Assembly: GCA_041394885.1 (NCBI GenBank)
Contig: JAWKHI010000004.1
Coordinates: 1-64,000 of the forward strand
DNA: 64,000 bases
Reading direction: 5' to 3'
From: DSOI01 sp041394885
GTDB taxonomy: Bacteria; Acidobacteriota; Terriglobia; Bryobacterales; Bryobacteraceae
Shown: one piece after another, positions 1 through 8,960 of the stretch
How the letters are laid out: each line of letters begins with the position of its first letter
Position numbering within the stretch: the stretch's first letter is position 1
Program-made: the position numbers and the translations under genes
The notes under the pieces: model-generated
Database searches by the model: none
What the model saw: only the letters and a program-made list of their open reading frames with translations
What the model was told of the DNA's origin: nothing

Positions 1-185
1 GGCTCTTCCGGATCGGGATACAGTTCGCGGGTTATGGTCTTGATCAGCGTCGATTTGCCGCAGCCGTTGGGACCGAGAATGGCTACGTGCTGGCCGGTGG
101 GAATTTCGAACGCCAGCCTGTCGAGCACGCGGCGTTTCTTTCGGATGACTGTGACGTTGTGGTACCGGATGAGCGGCGCCGTCAT
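1..185 (-). CDS. ABC transporter ATP-binding protein (N-terminal part, cut by window edge)
   Basis: Only the first 61 or so residues lie in the window. They read as the start of an ABC ATPase, with a Walker A/P-loop (ILGPNGCGKSTLIKTI) about 36-50 residues from the start, preceded by the usual beta-strand region. This would be the energising subunit of a transporter on the inner face of the membrane. The substrate cannot be told from this piece. The start codon ATG (185-183) overlaps the TGA stop of the upstream esterase gene (ATGA), so the two are probably translationally coupled in one minus-strand transcript. The Walker B and signature motifs lie outside the window. Confidence 0.9.
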   Translation of the reverse strand, partial: MTAPLIRYHNVTVIRKKRRVLDRLAFEIPTGQHVAILGPNGCGKSTLIKTITRELYPDPEE

Positions 186-1420
186 TCGCGATTGAGCGCC
201 TTTACACGGAAGTAGGGTTTGTCTTTTTCGGCCGGGTCCATCGTGAATTCCTGGGAGGTCCTGGCGGGGTCATAATCGCGCCAGAGCCAGATGAGCTCTT
301 CGGCGAGTTCCGAGTTTCCAGCGTTGCCCGAATGGGAGCCGTTCCCCCAGGAGAAGTGGAAATCGTAGCCCTTCATCTTGAGCGAGTTGGCCATGGCGAT
401 ATTTTGCGCGGGCCAGCTTCCGTGGTTGTTCTCGAGGTCACCGGCGCCATCCTGCAGCCAGACCCGGATGTTGCGCTTGTCTTCTTTTCGAATCTTGAAC
501 GGATAGATGTTACCGCCGTCGATCACGCCGGGCTGCCACTGAATGCTGGTGAAGCTGCCGATGCGCGAAAGGACGCGGCTGAAATACTCCGGGTGCAGGT
601 AGGCGGCGTTGAAGGCGCAGATGCCGCCGGAGGAGTTGCCGGCGATGGCGTGGCTGTAGCCGTCCTGGCGGAGTTTGTACTTCTTGGAAACCTCAGTCAC
701 GATCTCATCGCGGATGAACTTCACGTAGGTGTCGTTGACGGTGTCGTATTGGACCGAGCGCATGCGCCTGTCCCCGATCATGCCGGGAGAAACCATGATG
801 TGGATGATCACCGGGATCTTTTTTTCGTGAGTAAGGTTGTCGAACACGATTTGGGCGCGCGACGGCATCTCGCGATTGGAAAGGCCCTGGCCGTCCTGCC
901 AGATCATGAAGGCGGCGGGCGTGGAACCGTCGTATTGTGCGGGCGCGTAGACCCAATAATCGCTCTTCATGCCCGGGTAGATGGTGCTGGTGTGGACGTG
1001 CTTGCCGTCGAGCGTGCCACGCGGGACACCGGGTTTCTCGTAGGAGTAGGGTCCGAACGCGGGCACGTTGTCGACGCCGCCGAAAGGCTTGCCGTCGACA
1101 CGGTAGAAGAAATTGTGGGTGCGTCCGGTGGCGAGCCTCGTGGCAGCGTACCAAACACCGGCCTTGTTTTTCGCCATGCGAATGGGCGCGCCATCGTCGA
1201 TGATCAGTTCGGGACGAGCGGCGCTTCTGACAGCGAACACGAAATCAGGACCGAGGCTGTACCAGCCGGTGCCCTTTTCGAGTTTCTCGGCGCCGATGAG
1301 GGCGTCGAGTTCAGGAGATCCGGAACGCGCCATGGCGAGCACGCTTTTCGGGGTGGGGTCTTCGGCGAGCAGGGGCAGAGCCAGCAGCAGAAATAATGGT
1401 CCAGGGTTGAGCCTACGCAT
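182..1420 (-). CDS. Secreted esterase, enterochelin-esterase-like alpha/beta hydrolase
   Basis: A 412-residue protein when started at the Met that opens a clear signal peptide (MRRLNPGPLFLLLALPLLA); six further residues upstream are possible. The N-terminal ~120 residues look like the beta-sandwich that precedes many Fes/esterase-D-type domains. The second half is an alpha/beta hydrolase with a nucleophile elbow GNSSGG about 260 residues in and a likely catalytic His in GNGSHSG near the C-terminus. Proteins of this family (PF00756, putative esterase) cleave ester bonds in siderophores, acyl-sugars or plant-polymer esters. The signal peptide points to periplasmic or extracellular action; the substrate is unknown. 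It is ATGA-coupled to the downstream ABC ATPase, which hints at export or uptake of a related compound. Confidence 0.82.
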   Translation of the reverse strand: MRRLNPGPLFLLLALPLLAEDPTPKSVLAMARSGSPELDALIGAEKLEKGTGWYSLGPDFVFAVRSAARPELIIDDGAPIRMAKNKAGVWYAATRLATGRTHNFFYRVDGKPFGGVDNVPAFGPYSYEKPGVPRGTLDGKHVHTSTIYPGMKSDYWVYAPAQYDGSTPAAFMIWQDGQGLSNREMPSRAQIVFDNLTHEKKIPVIIHIMVSPGMIGDRRMRSVQYDTVNDTYVKFIRDEIVTEVSKKYKLRQDGYSHAIAGNSSGGICAFNAAYLHPEYFSRVLSRIGSFTSIQWQPGVIDGGNIYPFKIRKEDKRNIRVWLQDGAGDLENNHGSWPAQNIAMANSLKMKGYDFHFSWGNGSHSGNAGNSELAEELIWLWRDYDPARTSQEFTMDPAEKDKPYFRVKALNRE

Positions 1421-1483
1421 CAGGGATGAGGGTACCACACCGGCCCCCGATTCAGAGCGGGGCGGGAGGGGAAAAGAAAAATG

Positions 1484-1507
1484 CCCGGGCCTGCCGGCAG
1501 GCCCGGG
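1484..1507 (-). terminator. Rho-independent terminator after the FecR-like gene
   Basis: A perfect 24-bp palindrome with 12-bp arms (CCCGGGCCTGCC / GGCAGGCCCGGG) is followed, on the minus strand, by CATTTTTCTTTTCC. It sits about 33 bases past the stop of the 1540-4041 gene and ahead of the esterase gene, so it separates the two transcription units. Confidence 0.8.
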
Positions 1508-1539
1508 TGGAAAGGAAGAAACGAATCAATGCAGAACCG

Positions 1540-4041
1540 TTACCGGGAGCGTCCACCGCCGCTGCGTCCGCCGCCGCCGCCACCGCCGGAACTGCGGCCG
1601 CCGCCACCGCCGGAACTGCGGCCGCCGCCACCAAACCCGCCGCTGGAGCGTCCGACGCTACCGCCGCTCGACCGTCCGCCGAAGCCCCCGCTGTTCGAGC
1701 GCCCGACGCTGCCGCCACCGAATCCACCGCTCGACCGGCCCACACTGCCGCCGCTGGAGCGTCCGCCGCTATTCCAGATCGATCCTCCGGAGCGGCTGGA
1801 ACCGCTTTCGGAAGAGCGCCCGAAGTTGCCGCCAGAGGACCGTTCGCGCACCACCGGCGCACTGATCCGCACTGGCTGCTCGGACGAGCGGCTCGAACGC
1901 GGCGTCGAGCGACCCGTGTTTTCGGAGCCGCCGAACCGGCTGCTTCTGCTCGAGTCCACCGATTGCGCGTCGGCGGCGCGGCTGCGGCTGGCGCGTCCAA
2001 AACCGCTGTCACTGTCGGAAGCGCTACGGCGTGAGGCTCCGAAGCCCCCGCTCGATTCGACGTCCGATTGCGCCGAGCGCCGGCTTTGTCCAACGCCGCG
2101 CCAGGTGCGTCCGGAGTCCGATTGCCCGGTCGAGTTGGAGGCGCCGCTCCGAGTGGAGGGGTCACCGAAGCGCCGCCATCCGCCGGTATCGGAACTCTCC
2201 GCGCTGCGCCGGGAGACGCCTTCGGATGCGGATGTATCGGAGCCGCGGCCGGTGCGCGCAGACGGGTCACCGAAGCGGCGCCATCCACCGGTATCCGAGC
2301 TCTCCGCGCTGCGCCGGGAGACGCCTTCGGATGCGGACGCATCGGAGCCGCGCGAGGAGGATTGTCCCAACCGGCGCCAGCCGCCGCTGCTCGTAGCAGC
2401 ATCGGGGGAACGTCCCACACCGTTATCGGCGGGGGTTGCACCGCCGCGGACCGACTCGCCAGCGCTACGCCAACCGCCGCGACCGTTGGATGCATCGGCG
2501 GAACGTCCCGTGGAGGCGTCGGCAGAGCGGACACCGCGCGAACCGTTGTCCACGGTAGCGACTCCGGAGGAACCGCGTCCGCCGACTTCGGCGCTGCGCC
2601 GGGCGATGGTTTCCATACCGCGCCGCTGATCGTCGAAACTCACACGATCGACCGACGCCGGTTGGCGGCGGCTCACGAATCTTGCGTTGTCGGTCACGGC
2701 GGAGCGTGCATTCACGGTCCGGTCCGCGAGGCGGACACTTTGGCGTCCGGGCGCTACCGGGACTTGCCCTTGTACCAGGGACGCGCTCCGCAGGTCACCG
2801 TTCGACAGGGTCCGGATGTGGTTCACGCGACCCACTTGGAAATCCTGGCCGTTCACCACCGTCACGCCGCCGTTGTGGCGCGAGTTGCGATACACGCTAT
2901 TGATATTGATGTTGTTGACGACTGTGACGTTGTTGTAGCCGCCGCCGCGATACCCGGCATAGTAGCGATTCCCGTACCAGGGCCGGAACCGCTCGTAGGG
3001 AGCCAGGGGACACCAGCCCACCCGGCCGAGCCCGATACCGACACCCAGGCTGATTCCGCCGCCACCCCAACCGAAGAACCCGACCAGAGCCGGCCTCCAG
3101 TAGTGCCGGGTCCGCAGGCCGCCGGGCCACCACAGCCAGCCGTAGGAAGGATCGTTAAACCAGCGCCCGTAGTGATAAGGGGCCCAGCCCCAGGGATCGT
3201 AGCTGACCCACGTCCATCCATACCAATCCACCCAGGACCAGCGTCCGAGCCGATAGGGCGCCCATCCGGCCGACACATAGGGCGACCAAACGTTGCCATA
3301 CTGAGGGACGCTCACCCAACGCCCGTGGCGGTCCAGATCCTCGGCGCCGTAGACATCCCGGGAGACATAGTTGTAGCTCTTGGCGCTTTCCAATTCGCGA
3401 TCGCGCCGGATGTTCCACTGGTCCCATTCGTCTTCGGGCTGATAAGCAGCATCGCGAAATTCGGGGTCCGACACGGAGCCGCGCGCGATTACGGTGTTGC
3501 GCGCCGTCACCCGCTCGGTCCCTTTGGGCGTGTAGATTTCGGCCTCGCCCGCGCGGACCGTCAAAGTGGTGGTTCCGTCTTCGCGGACTTCAATGCGGTA
3601 GATGCCGCGCTTGGACGGGCGGACGGCGATCGACGGCGTGGACACTTCGACATCGGCTTCCTGATCGCGCAGGACGCGGAAGGTGGCCGTGCCTCGCGCC
3701 AGTTGCACGATGTAACGGCGATTCTCGAGTTCCGCCAGCCGGACCTCGGAGTCCGCCGCGAGCCGGATCATGTTGGAATAGTCGAACTGAATCTCGCCAT
3801 AGGAGTTGGCGCCGGTGAGCAGGTTGTCTTCGACAACCAGAGGCGCGTTGACGGCGGCGGCGGTCCACTCACCGGAATTGCCACGGCGGACCGAGACATC
3901 GCCGCTGATGACGCTGATGCGGGCCACGCCACGGCCGGGCCCTTCGTCGTCATCGCTGGGAGAGAGTGCGGGGTCCTGTGCGAGCCCCAAGGCGCCCAGG
4001 GCCAGGAGCGAAATTGCCAGACGAGTTAGTTTCACGGTCAT
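1540..4041 (-). CDS. Secreted FecR/DUF6600-like protein with long Ser/Gly/Arg-rich tail
   Basis: An 833-residue protein. A signal peptide (ISLLALGALGLAQ) precedes a FecR-type domain (about residues 40-190; motif ISGDVSVRRGNSGEW). Next comes an aromatic region rich in W/Y/G/P (about 240-350), with repeated WAPYRxGRW and YGWTWVSYDPWGWAP units as in DUF6600 proteins. The C-terminal 350 residues are low complexity: first Ser/Arg/Asp/Gly-rich with a 35-residue tandem duplication, then GGRSSGGSVGRSSGGFGGG-type repeats. FecR-like domains in proteins without a nearby sigma factor are thought to be structural or envelope-binding, and no anti-sigma context is seen here. ATG 4041 is preferred over GTG 4044 because AGAGG then has some spacing to it. 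A strong terminator follows. Function unknown, probably extracytoplasmic. Confidence 0.75.
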   Translation of the reverse strand: MTVKLTRLAISLLALGALGLAQDPALSPSDDDEGPGRGVARISVISGDVSVRRGNSGEWTAAAVNAPLVVEDNLLTGANSYGEIQFDYSNMIRLAADSEVRLAELENRRYIVQLARGTATFRVLRDQEADVEVSTPSIAVRPSKRGIYRIEVREDGTTTLTVRAGEAEIYTPKGTERVTARNTVIARGSVSDPEFRDAAYQPEDEWDQWNIRRDRELESAKSYNYVSRDVYGAEDLDRHGRWVSVPQYGNVWSPYVSAGWAPYRLGRWSWVDWYGWTWVSYDPWGWAPYHYGRWFNDPSYGWLWWPGGLRTRHYWRPALVGFFGWGGGGISLGVGIGLGRVGWCPLAPYERFRPWYGNRYYAGYRGGGYNNVTVVNNININSVYRNSRHNGGVTVVNGQDFQVGRVNHIRTLSNGDLRSASLVQGQVPVAPGRQSVRLADRTVNARSAVTDNARFVSRRQPASVDRVSFDDQRRGMETIARRSAEVGGRGSSGVATVDNGSRGVRSADASTGRSADASNGRGGWRSAGESVRGGATPADNGVGRSPDAATSSGGWRRLGQSSSRGSDASASEGVSRRSAESSDTGGWRRFGDPSARTGRGSDTSASEGVSRRSAESSDTGGWRRFGDPSTRSGASNSTGQSDSGRTWRGVGQSRRSAQSDVESSGGFGASRRSASDSDSGFGRASRSRAADAQSVDSSRSSRFGGSENTGRSTPRSSRSSEQPVRISAPVVRERSSGGNFGRSSESGSSRSGGSIWNSGGRSSGGSVGRSSGGFGGGSVGRSNSGGFGGRSSGGSVGRSSGGFGGGGRSSGGGGGRSSGGGGGGGRSGGGRSR
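2161..2352 (-). repeat. 105-bp (35-codon) tandem duplication inside the FecR-like gene
   Basis: The segment beginning GTCACCGAAGC at 2161 recurs at 2266 with few substitutions and stays in phase, ending near 2352. The encoded units both contain SEGVSRRSAESSDTGGWRRF. The near-identity at DNA level indicates a recent in-frame duplication that lengthened the low-complexity tail. Confidence 0.85.
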
Positions 4042-4124
4042 CACCTCTCGCGTCTTATAAATGCATTCGCAGGGCCAAAATGTTAACTCTTTGATTTCAA
4101 AGAAAAAACAAGTAGAATGGCGGG

Positions 4125-6344
4125 GTGCCTAACATGGTGGAAAACCACCACCCCGGCCGAGGGCGGCCAGGCAAACCGTCGCCGGAGTGGCTCCGCAAGG
4201 CCTTTGTAGCGGCGCTGCTTGCCGCCATCACGATCGGATTCTACTGGCGTCTGGTGCTGACCGATCAGTACACGTGGATGAACGGTCCGGATCTGGCGCG
4301 ACAGGTGCTGCCGTGGCTTCAGTTCCAGGCGGGCGAATTGCGTCAAGGCCGGCTGCCGCTGTGGGACCCCTATCTTTTCGGTGGCCAGCCGCTGCTGGCG
4401 CAGGCGCAACCGGGCGTCGCCTATCCGCTCAACTGGATTCTGCTGATGCTCCCGCTTCGCGATGGCTGGGTCCAGCTTACATGGCTCCACTGGTACTACG
4501 TTGCGATCCACTTCATGGGAGTGCTGTTCGCCTATCGACTTTGCCGCGACGCCGCGTTGACCCGAACGGCCGCGGTAGCGGGCGCGGTGGTGTACGGACT
4601 GGGCGGATTCATGGGTCACAACGATTGGCCGCAGATGCTCAACGGAGGCGTCTGGATTCCGTTGGTGCTGCTGTGCCTGCTGCGGGTGGCGACCCGGGGG
4701 CAGGACGGCTGGTATGCCTCGGCCTGCGGCGGGATGTGCCTGGGCATGACGTTCCTTTCCGGCCACCATCAGGTGCCGATCTACACGTCGTTGATGGCCG
4801 CCGGGGTGTGGATCTGGATCGTCGCCAGCGGCTCATCGGAGACATGGAGACGCCGCGGGATGGCCGGAGTGTTCTTCTTTGTGGTGGCGGGGCTGGTAAG
4901 CGGCGTACAGTCGCTGCCGGCCTGGGAGTACGCGCAACACGCCTATCGTTGGGTGGGCACCGTACAGCCCGTGGGCGGCGGGGACAAGATCCCGTACAAC
5001 ATTCATGAGCAGTACAGTCTGCGTCCTGACTTCCTTCTGGGGATCCTGTTTCCGGGGATCGTGGGGCCAACCGGCGTGCTGGCGGGCGCGGCGGCTTTCG
5101 TGCTCGCCGGATGCGGCGTTGCGCTGGGATGGAAAAAGGCCGCGGTGCGTGTGGCGACCTTCGTGTGGATTGGCGGACTGCTGTTTGCGATGGGCGGTAG
5201 CGTGTGGTTCCACGGGCTTCTGTATGCGCTGGTCCCGATGCTCGAGAAGGCCCGGACGCCGGCCATGGCGGCCGCGGTGGCGCAGGCCGGCATCGCACTG
5301 CTGGCGTCGTTCGGGATCGACGAAATCGCCAAGCTGCTTCCGGCGGAGAGGCAGACTCGATTGCGTCCGGCGATTCTCGGAGCTTCGGGACTGGGCGCGG
5401 CGGTGTTCGCGATCTGGATGGTGCAGGCCATGATCCGGCAGGTGACGGGGGATCCGCGGTCACTGGTGACGGCCGTCTGCGCGCTGCTCACCGCGGCCGT
5501 GCTCGCGGCCTGGAGCCGAAGCGCTTTCTCCAACCTCGGTGCGCAAGCCTGTCTGATCGCGATCATCCTGATCGAGCTGGGCAACGGAATGGTCAGTTAT
5601 CTGCCGCATCGTTCCAAGGGATACGGCGAGCTTGTCCGAATGCGGGACACCGCGCCCCTGGTTCGCGCCGTTCGCGAGGCCGCGGCCGAGAAGGGCGAGT
5701 GGGGACGCGTCGACTTCGGCGGGGCGCCCGGTGCACGGTGGCAGACCGAAGGATCGATCGGTGACTTCTACGGCATCGAAAGCTTTCACGGTTATTTGGC
5801 CAGCCTGACCACGAATCTGGTGGACGCCGGGATGGGCGACGAAGAGACGCTACTCCACTACGGGGTCCGCTACCGGATTTCGCCGGAACCGGTGGGGGGC
5901 TGGAACGAAATGGTGGCTCAATCCGATGGCTGGAAGTTGTGGCGTAACGGGCAGGCGTTTCCGCCGGTGTGGACCCTCCACTGGTCCGGGCCGCTCGACG
6001 ACATGCTACCGGCGCCACGGATCGAAAGCTGCCGCGGCGGCGACGAGGCGTACCTGCTGCGGGAACAGAGCAATCGGGTTGTGCTTTGGGCGGAAATGGC
6101 CTGCCCCGGTGTGTTGGTTCTTTCGGCCACGGCTTACCCGGGTTGGCGCGCCTATATCGATGGCAAACCGGCGCCGATGCGCACCGCTTACGGGAGCTTG
6201 CGCGCGGTGGCGGTGGACGGAGGAAGCCATCGAGTGGAAATGCGGTACGAGCCAGGGAGTGTGCGATGGGGAGTCGGGCTGACGTTGGCGGGCTTTTTGC
6301 TGATTCTGATAGCGGGACCGCTTGACCTGCGCTATAAACTATAG
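4125..6344 (+). CDS. YfhO-like polytopic membrane protein
   Basis: A 739-residue protein with many hydrophobic segments from residue ~25 to ~470. The N-terminal loop (residues ~50-100) is rich in conserved-looking motifs (PWLQFQAGELRQGRLPLWDP, LFGGQPLLAQAQPG), as in the YfhO / GT-C-like family. The soluble C-terminal region ends in a beta-rich stretch (ATAYPGWRAYIDGKPA) and a final TM helix, also typical of YfhO proteins. YfhO in Firmicutes is implicated in glycosylation of teichoic acids; in Acidobacteria the substrate is unknown, so a lipid-linked sugar transferase role is inference. GTG 4125 and ATG 4134 are both possible starts. It is divergent from the FecR-like gene. Confidence 0.78.
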   Translation: MPNMVENHHPGRGRPGKPSPEWLRKAFVAALLAAITIGFYWRLVLTDQYTWMNGPDLARQVLPWLQFQAGELRQGRLPLWDPYLFGGQPLLAQAQPGVAYPLNWILLMLPLRDGWVQLTWLHWYYVAIHFMGVLFAYRLCRDAALTRTAAVAGAVVYGLGGFMGHNDWPQMLNGGVWIPLVLLCLLRVATRGQDGWYASACGGMCLGMTFLSGHHQVPIYTSLMAAGVWIWIVASGSSETWRRRGMAGVFFFVVAGLVSGVQSLPAWEYAQHAYRWVGTVQPVGGGDKIPYNIHEQYSLRPDFLLGILFPGIVGPTGVLAGAAAFVLAGCGVALGWKKAAVRVATFVWIGGLLFAMGGSVWFHGLLYALVPMLEKARTPAMAAAVAQAGIALLASFGIDEIAKLLPAERQTRLRPAILGASGLGAAVFAIWMVQAMIRQVTGDPRSLVTAVCALLTAAVLAAWSRSAFSNLGAQACLIAIILIELGNGMVSYLPHRSKGYGELVRMRDTAPLVRAVREAAAEKGEWGRVDFGGAPGARWQTEGSIGDFYGIESFHGYLASLTTNLVDAGMGDEETLLHYGVRYRISPEPVGGWNEMVAQSDGWKLWRNGQAFPPVWTLHWSGPLDDMLPAPRIESCRGGDEAYLLREQSNRVVLWAEMACPGVLVLSATAYPGWRAYIDGKPAPMRTAYGSLRAVAVDGGSHRVEMRYEPGSVRWGVGLTLAGFLLILIAGPLDLRYKL

Positions 6345-6372
6345 TTAACTAAGATCTGCGTACTTAGTTTAA
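6340..6372 (+). promoter_or_regulatory. Putative promoter/operator dyad ahead of the Nramp gene
   Basis: A perfect 7-bp inverted repeat AACTAAG (6347-6353) / CTTAGTT (6363-6369), separated by 9 bases, lies 15 bases before the Nramp start. Flanking TTA/TAA extend it imperfectly. A TATAGT (6340-6345) that could serve as a -10 box touches it. AT-rich dyads of this size fit DtxR/MntR or Fur-type metalloregulator operators, which control Nramp genes in other bacteria. The regulator is not in this window, so the assignment is inference. Confidence 0.45.
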
Positions 6373-6383
6373 GCAAACCACCT

Positions 6384-8270
6384 ATGCTTCGCTCCCTGCC
6401 CGAGGTACACGCCTCGGTGGCCACTTCCCAGACGTCGTTCTGGCGCCGCATGCTCGCCTTCGCCGGACCGGCTTACCTGGTGAGTGTGGGTTACATGGAC
6501 CCCGGCAACTGGGCCACCGATCTCGAAGGCGGGGCGCGTTTCGGGTACAAGCTGATCTGGGTGTTGGTGTTATCGAACGCAATGGCGGTACTGCTGCAGA
6601 CGCTGAGCGCGCGTTTGGGCATCGTGGCGGGACTGGACCTGGCACAGGCGTGCCGCGAATCGTACCCACGGGCGGTGAACTATTCGCTGTGGATCCTGTG
6701 CGAGATCGCGATTGCGGCTTGCGATCTGGCGGAGTTGCTGGGGGCGGCGATCGGATTGAACCTGCTGTTCGGGCTGCCGTTGCTGGCTGGGGTGCTGCTG
6801 ATGACGCTCGACACGCTGCTGATCCTGTGGCTGAGCCGGTTCGGGATCCGATGGATCGAGGCACTCATCCTGGTGCTGGTGGCCACGATCGGCGGTTGTT
6901 TTCTGGTGGAGATCCTGTTGGCAAAACCGGCCTTGGGGGAGATGGCATCGGGACTGGTTCCGCGGATCGACAGCAGCAGTCTTTACGTGGCGATCGGCAT
7001 CCTGGGCGCCACGGTGATGCCACACAATCTCTATCTGCACAGCGCGCTGGTGCAGACACGGCAGATCGGCACCGGCGCCGCCGACAAGCGAATGGCTTGC
7101 AAGTACAATTTGATCGATTCGGTGGTGGCGCTGAACGCGGCGCTGCTGGTTAACGGCGCGATTCTGGTGCTATCGGCCGCCACGTTTTTCAAACGCGGCA
7201 TCGCGGTGACCGAGATCCAGCAGGCGCATGAACTGCTGTCGCCGCTGCTCGGCAGCGCGTTCGCGAGCGCATTGTTCGCCGTCGCGCTGCTGGCGAGCGG
7301 GCAGAGTTCCACTCTCACGGGCACGATGGCGGGGCAGATCGTGATGGAAGGTTTCCTGAACTTCCGGATGCGGCCGTGGCTGCGCCGGTTGATCACGCGG
7401 GCGCTGGCGGTGATTCCGGCGGCAATCACGGTATGGATCAGCGGAGAGGAAGGCACCTACCGGCTGCTCATCCTGAGCCAAGTGGTGTTGAGCATGCAAT
7501 TGCCGTTCGCGGTGATCCCCCTGATTCAGTTCACCAACGACAAGGGCAGGATGGGCGAGTTCGCCAGCCCGGGCTGGGTGCGCGCGCTCGCCTGGACGGC
7601 CGCGGGGATCATCGTGGCGCTGAACCTGTGGCTGGTGGTGACCACCTTCGGGGAATGGTTATCGGCGGCGGGATCGTGGCAATGGCTGGTGGGGATCGCG
7701 GTCACGGTGCTGAGCCTGGCGATCGGTGGGCTGCTGGTGTTCGTGATCGCCGCGCCGATTCTGCCGGCCTGGCTGCGCACGGCAGGTAAGCCGCCGATCA
7801 CGGTGCCGGATCTGGGGCGGGCGGAACCGTACCAAGCGCCGGAATACAAGCGAATCCTGGTGCCGCTCGACCATAGCGACCGGGACCGGGACGCGATCGC
7901 CCATAGCGCCGCGTTGGCCAAGGCCCACCGGGCGCGGCTTTACCTGGTCCACGTGGAGGAAGGCGTCACCAGCCAGGTGTATGGGGCGTACGCGAAAACA
8001 GCCGAGGTATCGACCGGCGAAAAATACTTCGACGACATTCTGGCGTCGCTGAGGGCACAGGGCGTCGAGGCGGAGTGCATCGTCCGGCACTCGCCGCGGC
8101 CCGGCGAGGAGATCGTCAAAGTGGCCACGCAGATCCGTCCCGATCTGGTAGTGATGGGCGCGCACGGACATAAGGGGTGGAGGGATCTTGTGTTCGGGAC
8201 TACAATTGAATCAGTGCGCCATGCCCTGAAGGTTCCGGTATTGATTGTGAGGGATGAAGCCGAGCGGTAG
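6384..8270 (+). CDS. mntH: Nramp divalent metal transporter fused to a C-terminal UspA domain
   Basis: A 628-residue protein. Residues ~20-470 form an Nramp (SLC11) transporter. The TM1 motif GYMDPGNWATD and the TM6 motif MPHNLYLHSALVQTR are both intact; these supply the Asp, Asn and Met metal ligands. The family imports Mn2+/Fe2+ with protons across the inner membrane. After a short linker, residues ~490-625 are a universal stress protein domain (RILVPLDHSDRDRDA near its start; VVMGAHGHKGWRDL and VPVLIV near its end). The GxxG(9)G(S/T) ATP-binding signature is only partly kept (GAHGHKG with FGTTIE). Bacterial Nramp proteins are usually ~410-450 residues without this tail, so a cytoplasmic nucleotide- or stress-sensing regulatory domain is inferred. 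A dyad operator lies just upstream. Confidence 0.93.
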   Translation: MLRSLPEVHASVATSQTSFWRRMLAFAGPAYLVSVGYMDPGNWATDLEGGARFGYKLIWVLVLSNAMAVLLQTLSARLGIVAGLDLAQACRESYPRAVNYSLWILCEIAIAACDLAELLGAAIGLNLLFGLPLLAGVLLMTLDTLLILWLSRFGIRWIEALILVLVATIGGCFLVEILLAKPALGEMASGLVPRIDSSSLYVAIGILGATVMPHNLYLHSALVQTRQIGTGAADKRMACKYNLIDSVVALNAALLVNGAILVLSAATFFKRGIAVTEIQQAHELLSPLLGSAFASALFAVALLASGQSSTLTGTMAGQIVMEGFLNFRMRPWLRRLITRALAVIPAAITVWISGEEGTYRLLILSQVVLSMQLPFAVIPLIQFTNDKGRMGEFASPGWVRALAWTAAGIIVALNLWLVVTTFGEWLSAAGSWQWLVGIAVTVLSLAIGGLLVFVIAAPILPAWLRTAGKPPITVPDLGRAEPYQAPEYKRILVPLDHSDRDRDAIAHSAALAKAHRARLYLVHVEEGVTSQVYGAYAKTAEVSTGEKYFDDILASLRAQGVEAECIVRHSPRPGEEIVKVATQIRPDLVVMGAHGHKGWRDLVFGTTIESVRHALKVPVLIVRDEAER

Positions 8271-8408
8271 CTCGCGGGGACGGAAGGGCTGTGGCGAGGC
8301 AGGAACCAGGGCGTGTCCCAACGACACAGCTCCAGGGCCTGAAAAGGTTTACGGGCTTTTCTTTTCAACTACTTGAAAATGGCAAGCGACCTGCCGGAGG
8401 ATAAGACG

Positions 8409-8957
8409 ATGAGGATCGCGATTTTGGCCATCGGAACCCTTGCGGTCTCGTTGTGCCCAGCCGTTCGCGCCGCCACGCTCGAAAAACTCGAGCTGGACGA
8501 TATGATCCGCAAGGCCAGTGAAATCGTCCGCGGCCAGGTGACGGCCAAAAACGTCACCCGGCAGGGAGCGATCATATACACCGAGGCCACCGTGACGGTT
8601 ACCGAGCGGTTGAAAGGGGAGACGAAGAAGACGGTGAAAGTCTCCACGCCCGGCGGGTCGATCGACGGCGTCACCCAGACTTTTCCCGGATCGCCGAACC
8701 TCCACACCGGCGCCGAGTATGTGTTTTTTCTGTGGACCGGGAAGTCCGGCGTCACCCAGATTGTCGGCCTTTCCCAAGGTCTGCTCGATCTGACGGAGGC
8801 GGTCACTGCTTCCGGCGCGAAGTTGTCGCGGGCGGCCATCGCCGATGGCGTGGTGGATCCCGATACCGGGAAACGGGTAGCGGACGCTCCGGTATCGCTC
8901 ACACTCGGCACGTTGCGGAGCCGGGTGCGGTCCGTTCTGGGAGCCGCCAAGGAATAG
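8409..8957 (+). CDS. Small secreted protein of unknown function
   Basis: A 182-residue protein. The start at 8409 is chosen because GGAGG (8396-8400) is well spaced and the product then opens with a signal peptide (MRIAILAIGTLAVSLCPAVRA). The mature part (motifs KASEIVRGQVTAKNV, TVTVTERLKGETKKTVKVST) is predicted to be beta-rich. It resembles the small exported proteins often found beside matrixin-type proteases. It ends 3 bases before the metalloprotease-like gene, so the two are one operon and may act together outside the cell. No catalytic motif is recognised. Confidence 0.7.
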   Translation: MRIAILAIGTLAVSLCPAVRAATLEKLELDDMIRKASEIVRGQVTAKNVTRQGAIIYTEATVTVTERLKGETKKTVKVSTPGGSIDGVTQTFPGSPNLHTGAEYVFFLWTGKSGVTQIVGLSQGLLDLTEAVTASGAKLSRAAIADGVVDPDTGKRVADAPVSLTLGTLRSRVRSVLGAAKE

Positions 8958-8960
8958 AAC

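Noticed and set aside
2068..4029. 653-codon open frame on the plus strand opposite the FecR-like gene
   Set aside because: It mirrors the GC-rich codon pattern of the minus-strand gene, which has a signal peptide, recognised domains and a terminator; the plus reading has none.
8271..8408. Possible terminator hairpins (GTGTC/GACAC, GAAAAG/CTTTTC) after the Nramp gene
   Set aside because: Stems are short and lack a proper T-run, so no terminator is called.
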